DNA of 64,000 nt from Paguma larvata (GCA_030068075.1 CM057839.1:52976960-53040959), one strand, 5' to 3'. Counted from the first letter of the stretch, positions 31,458-50,012 are shown. A program made the numbers and translations. The notes: a model not told the origin generated them from the letters alone.

Positions 31458-32428
31458 GTGGGTTGAATGGTGCCTGCACCCCCCCACCTATATGTCTGTG
31501 TCCTAACCTCTGGAACCTGTGAATGTGCTAATTTGGAAAAATGGACTTTGCAGTCGTAGTTAAGGATCTTGAGTTGAGATCATCCTGGGTTTAGGACTGG
31601 TCTTAAATCCAATGACAGGTGAGAGACTGACCATGCAAACAGTGGCCAGACCATATATAAATACAGAATTCTGACCCACAACCTGCAGCAACCAACTCAG
31701 GAAACCAACCTGTTTTCTACAGTAACCAGGTGAGGAAATCATCCCGCTGTCTATAAGTCAGACTTGTAGGAAGCCAGACCACTATCTCTAATAACAATTC
31801 CAAAAGCCAAACAAAAACTCCTATAACAACTGGCCCCAAATGGCCAGAGTTTGCTGAATAACTGGCAGCTTTCCTAATTTTTGTCCCCACTTCCATTTTG
31901 GAATCAATCAGAGAAAGCCAAATATGCACACTTAACCAATCACAAAGGATGCCCTGCTTCTAGTCAGCCGACATGGCTTCCCCATGCCAATTGCCTCTAA
32001 TCAGGGTACACTTGAAGATTTCCTTTTTTTCCACTATAAAGCTTTCCTGCTCTGCCAACACACAAGTGATGGTGGCTGAATTTCTTGCCATAGCAAACTC
32101 TGAATAAATAAGCTTTGCTTGTTCTCATATGGTTGGCCATTATTTCCACACAAGCGTTCTTACAGCAGAAAGGTAGAGGGAGATTTGACATTCAGACACA
32201 TGTTAAGAAGGCCACAGGAACCTCGAGACTAACCCAAGCTAAGGAACAAATACCTGGAGCTACCAGAAACTAGAAGAGGCAAGGAAAATGAGACACTTGG
32301 AAGGAAAAATGGTCATGAGAACACCTAGATTTGGGACTTCTTCCATAACTATGAGAGAATACATTTTTCTTGCTTTTAGCTATCCAGTTTGTGGTAATTT
32401 GTTATGGCAGCCTGAGGAAGCTAATATA
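31458..32428 (+). mobile_element. MLT1-type LTR interrupted by a second LTR
   Basis: The left half (GGGTTGAATGGTGCCTGCAC; CTCTGGAACCTGTGAATGTG) and right half (CACAGGAACC, then the AGAAACTAGAAGAGGCAAGG segment, ending TTTGTTATGGCAGCCTGAGG) are MLT1 LTR sequence. A 5-bp duplication AGCTT lies at 31453-31457 and 32429-32433. Confidence 0.82.
31620..32166 (+). mobile_element. Solo LTR of an ERV1 (gammaretrovirus-like) element
   Basis: About 545 bp inside the MLT1 LTR carry LTR promoter and poly(A) hallmarks in order: CCAAT (31936-31940), TATA-like ACTATAAAGC (about 32033-32042) and AATAAA (32103-32108). The spacing fits a type-C U3-R-U5. No gag, pol or env sequence is present. Exact ends and target duplication could not be fixed, so class I assignment is an inference from layout. 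Confidence 0.6.
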
Positions 32429-32698
32429 AGCTTTTAACAAGGAAATTTGCAGTATTATATTTACTTTTCTTGAAGGACCCATGAATTAATGTAAATAGCT
32501 TAAAAACAACTGTTTACAGTTTTTCAGAATTTCATTTGTTCTCACAAGAAGACTAAAGATTTTTTGGGTGATAAAGAACTTCTAGGGATTTCCCAAAAGG
32601 GTCCTTTAACAGCCAGGCACTATTCCGCCCTCGGAATGCTCTAGGTCTCTATGAAGGAGATTGACACACAGTAAAATAATTAAAATGTAGAGGTATAG

Positions 32699-32910
32699 GG
32701 GCACCTGGGTGGCTCAGTCGGTTAAGCATGACTTCAGCTCAGGTCTTGATCTCGCAGTTCGTGAGTTCGAGCCCCACATCGGGCTCCATGCTGACAGCTC
32801 AGAGCCTAGAGCCTGCTTCAGATTCTGTGTGTGTCTCTCTCTGCCCCTCCCCTCTTCATGCTCTGTGTGTCTTTCTCTCAAAAATATAAAACAAACAAAC
32901 ATTTAAAAAA
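32699..32910 (+). mobile_element. Felid SINE with perfect target duplication
   Basis: GGGCACCTGGGTGGCTCAGT head, B-box GTTCGTGAGTTCGAGCCCC. Duplication AATGTAGAGGTATAG at 32684-32698 and 32911-32925. Confidence 0.95.
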
Positions 32911-32925
32911 AATGTAGAGGTATAG

Positions 32926-33567
32926 TAGTCGCTTTCTTAGTCTACCTATTCTTGAACTCTAACCAATGAACTCATTCTATTTCCTTTGTAAATCATAAAT
33001 TGCTGATTCCCACATCATGCTGACTGGTTAGGAAACTACTCTCCATTGAATCTGTTGACTTCTGCTCCTATCAGTACAATCTGACAATGAGTTACCTGTG
33101 TTTGTTCCCAAACCTGTTTATGCCGGTTGTACTTGTTATTGTGCTTTCATAATTAATATTATATAAAGCAATGAAATAGTATGGAAATAAATTTTGTTGT
33201 TTCTTTAAAATCTAATGTTTAATATTCTGGAAAAACCCCCAGTGAGTTGTTTGAATGTGTGAGGTAACAATAAAAGATTATAAAGGAGAAATCTGCACTC
33301 AGACAGCTTCGAAAGTGCTTTATTTTCCTCTTAAAGGAATGAAATCTTAGGAAATCTTTGCTGATGGTTTAGAGGTATGATTTATGCAAAAACTGCAACA
33401 CAAAACCCTAATCAGCAGACCTCGTGCAAAGAAAAGGTCATGGACTTTTTCAGTAGATTGGCAAATGAGCATACGGTGTTTTAGGCTAAAACAAAATGTT
33501 TAAGATATTCATGTATACTTTTATCATGACTCTCTGTTTAAACTTACAAAGAAAAAAAGACAGCTTT
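32926..33567. other. CCDC122 upstream intron, nothing recognised
   Basis: No repeat family or coding frame recognised. Confidence 0.45.
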
Positions 33568-33775
33568 GGGGTCTCTGGGTGGCTCAGTTGGTTAAGTGTC
33601 TGACTTCACCTCAAGTCATTTAGCTCAGGTAAAGATCTCAGGATTGGTGAGTTCAAGCCCCGCAATGAACTCAGCTTGGAGCCTGCTTGGGATTATCTGT
33701 CTCCCTCTTTCTCTGCCCCTACCCCACTTGCACATGCTCTCTCTCTCTCTTTCTCTCTCAAAATAAATTTTTAAA
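33568..33775 (+). mobile_element. Felid SINE
   Basis: GGGGTCTCTGGGTGGCTCAG head, GAGTTCAAGCCCCGC, (CT)n and A-rich tail. Short flank repeat AGCTTT. Confidence 0.88.
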
Positions 33776-33836
33776 AAAGCTTTATTTAGAGAAAATTCAT
33801 ATACTATCAAGTTCATCCTTATAAAGTGTACACTTC

Positions 33837-34055
33837 AGGGGCACCTGGTTGGCTCAGTCGGTTGAGCATCCACCTTTGGCTCAGGTCACAATCTGACAAG
33901 TTCGTGGGTTCAAGCCCTGCATCAGGCTCTGTGCTAACAGCTGGGAGCCTGGAGCTTGCTTTGGATTCTGTGTGTCTCTCTCTTTCTCTGTCCCTCCCCT
34001 GCTCCCTCCCTGTCTCACTCAAAACTAAACGTTAAAAATATTTTAAAAATTAAAA
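33837..34055 (+). mobile_element. Felid SINE inserted in an L1 3' end fragment
   Basis: Head GGGGCACCTGGTTGGCTCAG. The left flank (33779-33836, AAATTCATATACTATCAAG) looks like an old L1 3' UTR. Imperfect flanking AAGTGTACAC/AAGTGTCCAC. Confidence 0.88.
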
Positions 34056-34384
34056 AATTTGAAGTGTCCACCGCAATGTTTGACTTTTTCAGTTTATTAC
34101 TAGGTTATGGGTCTGGAGTATATCAATGAGAGGGCTTCTTCCGTACAAACAAAATGCTAAGGAAGAAGCAATTAATTCTGCCTGGTGAGGGGATGGGAAT
34201 TCAAGGAAAGTTATGATTGAGCTTGGAAGATCTTCAGTAAATAGTAGATAAATAAGTGTAAAAAGAGAAGGGTGTTCTAAGTAAAAGAAACAGCAAATGT
34301 AAAGGATAAAATATTGTAGCTCATCCAAGGAACAGCCTTTAGTAAGTGGCTTGGAAATAAGGCATTTGTTTTTTTCAAACCTAA

Positions 34385-34555
34385 TTATGCATCTGAATCA
34401 TCAGTACAGATTAAAACAAAACAAATGGCAGGGAAAAACAAGCCCAATCTTGACTCCCAGAGATTCTGATTTCAATGTATATGGAGTGGAGTCCCCAGAT
34501 TTATTTTTTCTAGGTTCTACTTGTAGAGGTGCTGCCAGGATTGAGAACCAGTGGA
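34385..34555 (+). repeat. MER5-like hAT DNA transposon fragment
   Basis: TTATGCATCTGAATCATCAG, CAGAGATTCTGATTTCAATG, and the end ATTGAGAACCAGTGG resemble MER5A. No clean duplication. Confidence 0.5.
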
Positions 34556-34702
34556 GTGGGGTGAATGGGAATGAGGGAAGAGAGAGCTAAGAGATAAGCC
34601 TAGATAGTAGCCTAGGAATAACTGGTGAAAGGAAATGGTATGTAAATACAAGATAACAAACTCTCTTCCCTAGTAGCTTCCCTATTTTGAAATATTTTTA
34701 AA

Positions 34703-34909
34703 TTTCTTTTAATGTTTATTTATTTTTGAGAGAGAGACAGAGCAGGAACAGAGGAGGGGTGGAGAGAGAGAGAGACACAGGATCTGAAGCAGGCTCCAGG
34801 CTCTGAGCTGTCAGCACAGAGCCTGATGCCGGGATCGAACTCACAAACCTCAAGATTATGTCCTGAGCCGAAGTCACATGCTTAACTGACTGAGCCAGCC
34901 AAGCGCCCC
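34703..34909 (-). mobile_element. Felid SINE with perfect target duplication
   Basis: The reverse complement starts GGGGCGCTTGGCTGGCTCAG. Duplication TGAAATATTTTTAAA at 34688-34702 and 34910-34924. Confidence 0.94.
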
Positions 34910-34924
34910 TGAAATATTTTTAAA

Positions 34925-35673
34925 CTTTTTACTGCCACTACTGTTTCAGGAAAGAAAATGAGGGGCACCTTAACTCAAAGATCTTTATTTTACTTAAGTA
35001 ATATTTAACATAAAACTCAGAGCAGAGAGTGCACTTTCTGATCAAGTGTACCATCTACCACTCAGGGCTCTTAACAAATGTCCAATAAAAATCATAAAAA
35101 TATAAATTTGCACAAAACATCTGCCAGGGACACTAAACAGCAAGTTCCTATTCCGGTTGGTGATCCCATCACCTAGTTAAAAGAATGGAAGCACTCGCCC
35201 ACCTCCAAATGCTCTTCTAAACTCTCAGATATCTAAGCCTCTCTCTTTCAGGTAAAATTTCTTCAGCATTTATCATCTAAGCAAAAATGAAGACAAAAGG
35301 GACCTCTCTTTCTGTCATAACCAGTTCCACAGGAAACACCCTTTCTCCTACTCTTTGAAGGTTGGATTGATTTTCCTTTTTACCATAGCGATCTGCCTTC
35401 CATGTAGTAGCTGTTCAATATTTTTAAATGAGTGTTACATTCTTCGAGGTTAGAAAAGGGATGCTAATTTATTACAATTCTAAGAGTCGCTGGCTTCTCA
35501 TTTTCTACTAGTGGCACGTATTTTTAAATGGGCATACAAAACAGTCAGTACAAGGAGCTGTATAGAGTTTTGGTCCCGTCAGCAAGTAAGGCGGAATCAG
35601 CAAAAAGGAAAAGGAAGGTTCAACCAAGTCGTTTCTGGGAACAAACAACACACTGTAAAAGACAACAGCAAGG
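34925..35673. other. Upstream of CpG island, nothing recognised
   Basis: Unique-looking sequence; could contain a CCDC122 5' non-coding exon but none can be supported. Confidence 0.4.
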
Positions 35674-35883
35674 GGACGCCTGGGTGGTTCCGTGGGTTGA
35701 GCATCTGACTTTGGCTCAATTCTCGCCCTCGGGGTTGGTTGAGTTCCAGCTCAGATAGTGCCCTCCGCTGTCAGCCCAGAGCCGGCCTAGGATCCTGTTC
35801 CCTCTCTCTCTCACCCTCTCTTTCTGCCCCTCCCCTGCTGGCACATTCTCTCTCAAATATAAATAAACATTAAAAAAAAAAAA
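35674..35883 (+). mobile_element. Felid SINE at the left edge of the CpG-rich region
   Basis: GGGGACGCCTGGGTGGTTCC head, (CT)n tract, A-run tail. A poly-C run (about 35909-35922) follows. Confidence 0.9.
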
Positions 35884-36116
35884 CCGTCGAGAGCAACAAA
35901 CAAAATCGCCCCCCCCCCCCCACTCCGGGCCTATTACTAGAACCCTAGGAGGTTCTCAGGGTTGGGCTCTGGGGATTAAACCAGAAATCTGGCTCCCACA
36001 GCTCGTCCGGGAGAGCTTGGGCGGGACAGGGGTGCCAATTTGGAAAAGCCCACTCCGGGACAGAGAATTCATTCGCAGAACGGTGTCTGCGATGGATTCC
36101 CCAGGAAGCTCTCCCC

Positions 36117-37350
36117 GCCTTACCCCCTACAGGGACCAGCCATCCGGCCCGCCTCTCTCACAGGCTCTGCCCCGCCCCGCCGCTCCGGAGGGCGTTCCCG
36201 CGGCCCGGCTCTTCTCACCCGCCCTCAAGTGGGCCCGCAGCCCCGCTCCCCTCAGAGGCTTGCCCCTTCGCAGCCCCGCTCCTCTCACGCGCCCTCCAGT
36301 CGGCCAGCCGCCCCGCTCCCCTCACGGGCCCTCCAGTCGGCCAGCCGCCCCGCTCCCCTCACGGATCCTCCAGACAGCCAGCTGCCCCGCTCCCCTCACG
36401 AGCCCGGCCTCCCGCCGGCCGGCTCCCCACACGGGCCCTCCAATGTTGCAGCCGGCCCGCCGCCCTGGCCCCTCCCGCTGACCCGCCTGGCTCCGGCCAG
36501 AAGGCCCTGGTTCCTGTTCCTCTTGCCTAGACAGGGCGGCGGCGGACGGCCTCGACGGGCTACGCTGACCCGGAACTACTGATGTGGCCGCGAGGGGCGG
36601 CTCTCGGCTCCTCCCGCACTTTCCCCGCGCCGGGTCTCGGCCCGCCTTGGCCGATCGGTACCCGGTTCTCTCCCCCTAACTCGCTCGTGCCTCCCTGCCA
36701 CTTGTCTGCCTGGCCTGGCCCGGTCCTCTGCAACCGCGGGACCCCGGCCGTCGAGTTCACGCCAAGCGGGCAGGCCAGCCGGTGATTGGTTGGCGGTGAG
36801 GTGGGTGAGGTGGGGCAGGCGCCGCAGCAGGCGGGTCGCGGGGCGGGGCTTAGGACTCCAGGTGCCCTGCTCGCGGCTTCCGGGTTCCGTCCAGGCTAGG
36901 GGCGGGATCGGGGGCGGCCCGGCGCCTTCGAGCTCGCAGCAGACCTAGGTTATAAGTCTAAGTGGAGCGCGGGCGGGCGGCACGGGGAAAACTGCCTACG
37001 GTGCGCGTCCTTGGGTCAGAAAGTGCAAAGGGGCGGGGAGGAGGCGGTGGAAGAGCTCGGGCAGGTGAAGACCTAGCACCGGACCGTGCGGGGACAGACA
37101 TTTTGTGGCATTTCCCAATGCCACAGAGGGAAAAGTGGCAGACACGCTGCTAGCTTCTCTCAATGTTTTTCAAAACTGGCGAGATGAACTTCAGCGGGAG
37201 CCCAGTACGGTACGGAGTGGAGGTTGGGAGCGGCGGCTGGAGAGAAAGGTCCGGGGCCCAGCGGGTCACCAGAGGCTGCCCCGAAGAGAAAGCGAAGGCC
37301 TGGGGTGGGAGTGCCGGGGCCGGAGGGGTGAAGATCAGCTCGGGGCTGGA
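36117..37350. promoter_or_regulatory. CpG island, shared bidirectional promoter of LACC1 and CCDC122
   Basis: This stretch is very GC-rich and CpG-dense in otherwise AT-rich DNA and lies between the two divergent genes. No TATA box is evident. Motifs seen are a GC box (GGGGCGGGGC, about 36839-36848), an inverted CCAAT box (GATTGGTTGG, about 36784-36793), ETS-like cores (CCCGGAAC at about 36569; GCTTCCGGG at 36876-36884) and several CGCGGGCG/GGGCGGG stretches. Long open frames in the island on both strands are expected from GC bias and are not called as genes. A plausible LACC1 exon 1 donor is GCAG|GTGAAG after 37064, but start sites and the CCDC122 first exon cannot be fixed from sequence. 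Confidence 0.85.
36274..36421. repeat. 37-bp GC-rich tandem repeat (minisatellite) in the CpG island
   Basis: The motif CCCCGCTCC(C/T)CTCACG recurs at 36274, 36311, 36348 and 36385, a period of exactly 37 bp; a diverged copy begins at 36241 (33-bp step). The two middle units are almost identical (GGGCCCTCCAGTCGGCCAGC) and the outer ones have diverged. Confidence 0.9.
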
Positions 37351-37842
37351 GCTGGGCACTGAGTAGGGAAGACGGTCGGTGGCAAGTCTGACCCAAATCG
37401 CAGTAGCCTTTGTGCCCCTTGCCGTACTTGGAGCGCTGTGTAAATCCTGGGATCGTCTCAGCTTTTATCCCCTCAAAAGCGTGAATTTTAAGTGCAGCTC
37501 CATTTAACCTGTTGAACTAAGGCCCCAATGTGTCATATGAAGGGGTGTGACCTAATATGCCAGTCACGTCAAGATTAATGATGTATATAACATAAATTGA
37601 CAGCCTGTAATTAAAACAAGACTTAGTCTAAGTCAACAAGTAGTTCCCTACTTAAAACTTGCTGTGTGCGAAAGCATCACACACACACACAAAATCAGAG
37701 GAACTGTTGTTCTGCTGGAAAGATGTACAAATACTTTAACAAAACGAATGAAGAGGTGGTTCTACTCTCATGGTTGACTTAGGACAGATAGTGGACTAGC
37801 TTTAATGGGAGGAGTCTAGGTTTATTATTTTGTTACGTTTTT
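37351..37842. other. LACC1 intron 1, unique part
   Basis: No repeat apart from a short (CA)n near 37679-37690. Confidence 0.5.
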
Positions 37843-38040
37843 TAATTTTTTTTAACATTTATTTATTTTTGAGAGACAGAGTGCGAGCGGGGGAGGGGCA
37901 GAGAGAGAGGGAGACACAGAATCCGAAGCAGGCTCCAGACTCCTAGCTGTCAGCACAGAGCAGGACACAGGGCTTGAACTCATGAACCGTGAGATCATGA
38001 CCTGAGCCGAAGTTGGCCAACTAAGCCACCCAGGCACCCC
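37843..38040 (-). mobile_element. Felid SINE 120 bp upstream of LACC1 exon 2
   Basis: The reverse complement starts GGGGTGCCTGGGTGGCTTAG. Perfect duplication TTTTGTTACGTTTTT at 37828-37842 and 38041-38055. Its T-rich left end reads in LACC1 sense. Confidence 0.95.
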
Positions 38041-38214
38041 TTTTGTTACGTTTTTAGATCCGTAAAACTTTTTTGTTTTTTAAATATAGGTACAAATTTC
38101 TGTTGTAACTATAAGAAGATTGACATAATTTTGCATTCTTTGGCTAATTTTTCTTTATAGGTGATTTCTTAGGCGCAGAAGTCTTCTTTGAAGGACTGTG
38201 TACCCTGTTGAAGG

Positions 38215-45308
<7,094 letters not shown>

Positions 45309-45740
45309 GGTACAGTAGGTTCTCTCTCTTCCTTCGCCTCTCTCCTTCTTCCTCTTTCCACCTTTCCCTCCCCTCATTTTTAAAAATAATCATATTTAAC
45401 CTTACCCCTTTATTCTTGTAGGACGAATTAAGTTTCTACTTTTTATTGAAGCAAAAGAGGTAGGAAAGTTAATTTTTAGTGGCATGCTGTAATATAAAGA
45501 ATAGCCACTCCTTTTCCTAGTTAATGAAGAATAATCAGTCCAGAATATAAGTATAAAGTTAAATCATTTATTCTTTAAAAACCTCCTATATGGGTACCAT
45601 TTATCTTCTATGTATTTCACATCAGTGTATTTCCTATCATAACATCCTCAATACCTTTCTTTTTATTATTCTTTTGATTTTTGAGAAGAAATCTTTGCAT
45701 AAAGATTCTGAATTCTAGAATAATAAAAAATCCTCACATA
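45309..45740 (+). other. LACC1: Probable LACC1 3' UTR, with candidate poly(A) signal
   Basis: The sequence after the stop codon is unique-looking. The first canonical AATAAA on this strand is at 45722-45727, giving a 3' UTR of about 430 nt. A later AATAAA at 45948 lies inside a hAT-like element. No transcript evidence is available, so the end is a guess. Confidence 0.3.
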
Positions 45741-45784
45741 CACAAACTGGCTTGGTTTTCAACTAGATTTCCAACTGATTATAG

Positions 45785-46025
45785 CAGGAGTTTGCCAGTT
45801 TTCTTCAAAGGATAAATAGTAAATATTTTAGGCTCTCTAGTATGTAGTCTCTGTCTCTACGCAGCTTCGCCATTGTACAGCAAAGGCAGACAGGAAAAAC
45901 ACAGAAACAAATGAGTATTAGATATTTCAATTGAAATATTCAGTGTTTCAATAAAACTCTATTTATAAAAAACAAGTGAGAGGCCAGGCAGGTTTAGCCC
46001 ACAGGCTGTAATTTGCTGATACCTG
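45785..46025. mobile_element. Non-autonomous hAT-like DNA transposon
   Basis: Inverted ends CAGGAGTTTGCCAG ... TTTGCTGATACCTG, with GTAAATATTTTAGGCTCTC and TTCAATAAAACTCTATTTAT inside, a common mammalian family I do not name. Flanks GATTATAG/ATCTATAG are a degraded 8-bp duplication. Confidence 0.7.
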
Positions 46026-48080
46026 ATCTATAGTCATAGAGCAAGACTGAGTGTAATTTCATTAAATTAGTATTTATTTCAGATAATTTTCTTAGAGTTA
46101 CACAAAACTATTTCATGATGGTGATTTAGTGCTGACCCTTTAGCATATATCTAATTTTCCTTAAGTTTACTTTTAACTGAATTAATTATATTTTTAATCT
46201 TCATAATGTCTTTAACTCTTTCATATACAAAAGATTTTAGTAGACTTAATGATTTTTACCTTGATATTGTAATAGCACTAGTAAGGGTCTCTTATTTTAT
46301 TTCAATATATTTTTACAGATACTTGACTGGGATTTTACACAACTATTTCCTGCCTCCTTCTAAATCAACTCTAAGAGAGAAATTTAGCTGTTTGATTTAC
46401 TTAAAACCAAAAGGATTATATTGGATAATTCATCTTTAGGTATATTTTCACTATTATTCAAAACTAAATGATTTTTATTTGATTCTAACAAAATCTAGAT
46501 GAGGATTATTCTTAAAGTTTGTTCTATTTTCTATGTTACATAAATCTGGAATGGGTCTGTTCAGTTCAGTATTTATTGGGTACCCTCTATCTGTCAGACA
46601 TTGGTGAAGCATAGGTGAATCAAAATAAGTAATAATTTTTCCCTTGAGTGTAATGCAGTGGAGGAGATAAATACTTATAATACTTTAATTTTGATAGCAG
46701 TGGAAGAATACAGAAGAAGGAAGGATTAATTCTGTCTAGAAAGCAGAATAGGGAAAGCGCCATAGAGAAAATGATTTATCACATGGGCCCAAAAGATGTA
46801 CAGTCTTGACAAATGAAGAACAACTGGAACAGGTAGAGGAAACACCATGAACTAGGGCCTGAAATTGAGTGTGTAACATGTTCTAGAGAGAGAAGGGTTT
46901 AGGCAGGAGTTACTGGAAAAATAGTTTGGAAGGAGATTAGTTAGCATCTCACATGCCATGTTGGAAAATTTAGAGTTGATTTTTCAGGTAAAGAGAAGGC
47001 ATAAAAAGTAGGGAGGTGTTTTTATTTCCTTGGCATCTGTAACAGGATGAATTTAAATTGCAAGAGACCAGGGCATAGAGAAGTATTTAAGAGGCAAAAT
47101 ACTTTAAAAAGGAAATAATGAAGCCTAAATGAAGACCATGGAAATTAAGATTCTAATTAAGGAGAATAGATGGAGAGACATTTCAGACATGGAATCAGTA
47201 GATCCTCTTAATAGATAGTGAAGAGGACTGGTGAGGAAGAGTGGAGAAGCCATTGATGACTCCAAGATTTCTCCTTGGTTGACTACTAAGAGTGACAACA
47301 AGGGGAAGAAAGAAGTTTAGGAAAAGGGAGAAGGATAATGAGTTTGACATGCAGACTAAAAGTATATCCAGATGGAAATATTTGGTCAATGACTAGAAAT
47401 ACAGCCCTGGCCCCTTGGTGGGAGCTGGGAAAAAGATAGAGCTTTAGAAGTTGCCTATGCAGAAATGAGGCCTGAGTCCATTGGAGTAGACTGAATCATC
47501 TAGGCAGAACTACAGGATGAGGAAAAAAGAGGTTTGAGGGTGAAACCTCATGCAACACCTGTGTTTGAAGAACAGAAGCTGAACCAGTACGGGGAAAAAA
47601 AAAAAAAAAAGATTAATCATTAGGAACAAGGAAAAAAACCCAGAGTATTCCTATTTTGAAGAAACAAGCCAGCATGGATGTGAGAGATACTCAGAATTTT
47701 CAGAGATGGAATAAAATGAGGACTGAGAAGAAACCAGTGGATTAACCATATTGAAGCTGTTCTAGGCAGTGGTGGTGGAGTCGGGTTTCAGGGCACTGAG
47801 GAAGAGGATGCAGAGGTGTCCACTCTTCTTTGATAGTATTTACTAAAGAAGATAAAGCACCGGGGGCTGTATCTCAAAGGAAGGGGAATTTTTTTTTCTT
47901 TTGATCAGGAGTTTGAAGTATATTTGTAGGCTGATGAGAGGAGTCAAGCTGTTTTCACTTGGGAAAAAATGGTATATATGGCCTGTATTTTTAATGTGAG
48001 TAGTTACATTGCGTCTTAAAATTTTTTATTTTATTCATATGTTTCTTATGAACAGGTAGTAGAATAATGGAAAATTACAT
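46026..48080. other. Intergenic; part resembles an ancient interspersed repeat
   Basis: About 46560-46860 starts with AGTATTTATTGGGTACCCTC and resembles an ancient repeat also hinted at near 62000-62200; the rest is unassigned. No gene seen. Confidence 0.4.
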
Positions 48081-48084
48081 TTGT

Positions 48085-48270
48085 TGGGTATTTACAAAGG
48101 ACTCTTGCATACATTACCTCATTTTATCTTTCCAGCTATTCTGAAATACATAGGCCAGTTGTTATTCTTTTTATTTAGATGAGGAAACTAAGTCTCATTG
48201 AGGTAGAGTTTGAAATCATATAATTTGTGATAATGTAAAATTTGAACCCACATCTTGTGACTTCAAATAT
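48085..48270 (-). repeat. MIR SINE
   Basis: Reverse-complement MIR: TACCTCATTTTATCTTTCCA, TTAGATGAGGAAACTAAGTC, TTTGAACCCACATCTTGTGA. Confidence 0.72.
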
Positions 48271-49713
48271 TTCAGATTTTACAGTTAATCAAAGCTATCT
48301 AACTTAAATTTTTATTTTCAACTTTTTGTTAATATCATTCATTCATACATTCAGTCAAACTTTTGTTGAGGTACCAGGATGAATACAATAAAACTGTAAA
48401 AGTACAATTTTAGCCTTTAGGAGATTTAATATCTAGTGAAAGATGGCAGTCAATAAACCAGCAATTGCAGTACTGTAATATGTGTTGTAAAGTCGTCACA
48501 AAGTTGTTCAGTTGAATTCTTCTATGCAACTCATAGGTCAGTGTAAAATTTAAATACTTCATTAGTTCAGGAAAGGCATTAAACACAAAGCATAGGACAA
48601 CAATTTCAAACTCAGGTAAAATACTTTTGTTTAATGATAACAATAAAGATTAAGAATAGTTTTCACACATTAAGGAAGGTTGATAATTTTCCAGTTCTTC
48701 ACTATGCATTATTTTGTTTGAAATTTATAAGTTTACAAAAGTATTAGGTGGCCATATTTCACTTTATGTACCAAAATAATTCTAAAACAAAATAAAGTTA
48801 TATTTGACTATGATTTTGGATTATCTACTCCAAAATATTTAATGAAAAGTCTCCTTGCTGTTTTACTGACGAAAAAGTATTGATTCACTAACTCAGAGAC
48901 AGAATGACTAGGTTGTTAAATACTCATGTCTTATTGTTTCTTTAAGATCTCTGTCACTTTCAAGCATTTATATTATAGGTACATTGAGGGTACAACCACA
49001 ATGATGATTTTTATTTTTAATAAGTTTAGTGTTCAATCTAAGCTCTGCTACTAACTGTGCATAGGAAATACTGGTTGTCATTTTATTAAGGAGAGGAATT
49101 AAGTTGGTAAATCAGATGAGAGTTCATGACATGATTCTTTTGAGGTACTGAGTATCAAACTAAACTTTGTCGAACTGTAATTTTAAATTGTGAATAATAG
49201 TATAGTGACCAAATAAGTATGCTATACTCCAGTGCTTTATAAAACAAATGAAAAAGTGATATTTCCACTAGGAGGCAGTATTTCTACAAGTACCTTTGCT
49301 GTGTTTCTTGGTATAAAGTTGAACCAATCTTATCCTCTGTATTTATTTGTACCAGAAAAAAAAATAAAAAAAGAAGCGCATTTAAAGTTAATGAATATAT
49401 TGCTTTTACTTTATATGCACCATCTTGTAGTTCAAGTATATAAAAGCATTTAGGAACCCTCACCCATCTGGATCTATCTCACTTCCACAGAATCTCCAAT
49501 GATTCCTTTTCTGCAAGTAGAATTTTGGGGGAGAAATTCAGAGAAGCTTATTCAATGACACATGACAGAAATATAAATAATACCCATGGATTCAGAAGCT
49601 GGAGGATAGGATGTCGATTACATATAAATTACATCATTTTATATTTCAGAGTGATTTTAATAATTGTTTTTACTTGGTTGTGCTAAAGTTATACTTACAT
49701 TTTATCCATCCTA
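48271..49713. other. Intergenic, nothing recognised
   Basis: No repeat family, RNA gene or convincing frame. Confidence 0.45.
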
Positions 49714-49901
49714 CCTTTTTTTTTTTTTTTTTTAAGAGAGAGCAAGAATGGGGGAGAGGGGCAGAGAGAAAGAATGAGAGAGAGTCTTAAGCAGGGTTCA
49801 CACTCAGCTGGACATGGGGCTTGATTCTACAACCCTGGGTTCATGACCTGAGCCATAATCACAAGTCGGACGCTCAACTGACTGAGCCACCCAGATGCCC
49901 C
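49714..49901 (-). mobile_element. Felid SINE
   Basis: The reverse complement starts GGGGCATCTGGGTGGCTCAG; poly-A tail appears as T-run at about 49717-49734. Confidence 0.92.
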
Positions 49902-49987
49902 AACATCTTACTTGTTATGTGAACTCTTAGATGCCACCTATCTATGGAAGTCTAGCACTTTCAAGAAAGCACTGCTCAGTTATCTAT

Positions 49988-50012
49988 GCGTTTGTGTGTG
50001 TGTGTGTGTGTG
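49988..50012 (+). repeat. (GT)n microsatellite
   Basis: A run of GT dinucleotides. Confidence 0.85.

Noticed and set aside
32714..32902. tRNA-like A and B boxes in many copies
   Set aside because: These are internal Pol III promoter remnants of the felid SINE, not tRNA genes; no complete cloverleaf or anticodon context is evident.
36274..36421. Regularly spaced repeats as a possible CRISPR array
   Set aside because: Units are directly abutting 37-bp copies without spacers, in a vertebrate CpG island.
36017..36785. Long overlapping open frames in both strands of the GC-rich region (for example a 180-aa frame at 36040-36582)
   Set aside because: Pro/Arg/Ala-rich frames in a CpG island with tandem repeats; several frames are open at once, as expected from the lack of AT-rich stops. 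No homology or splice logic supports a protein.
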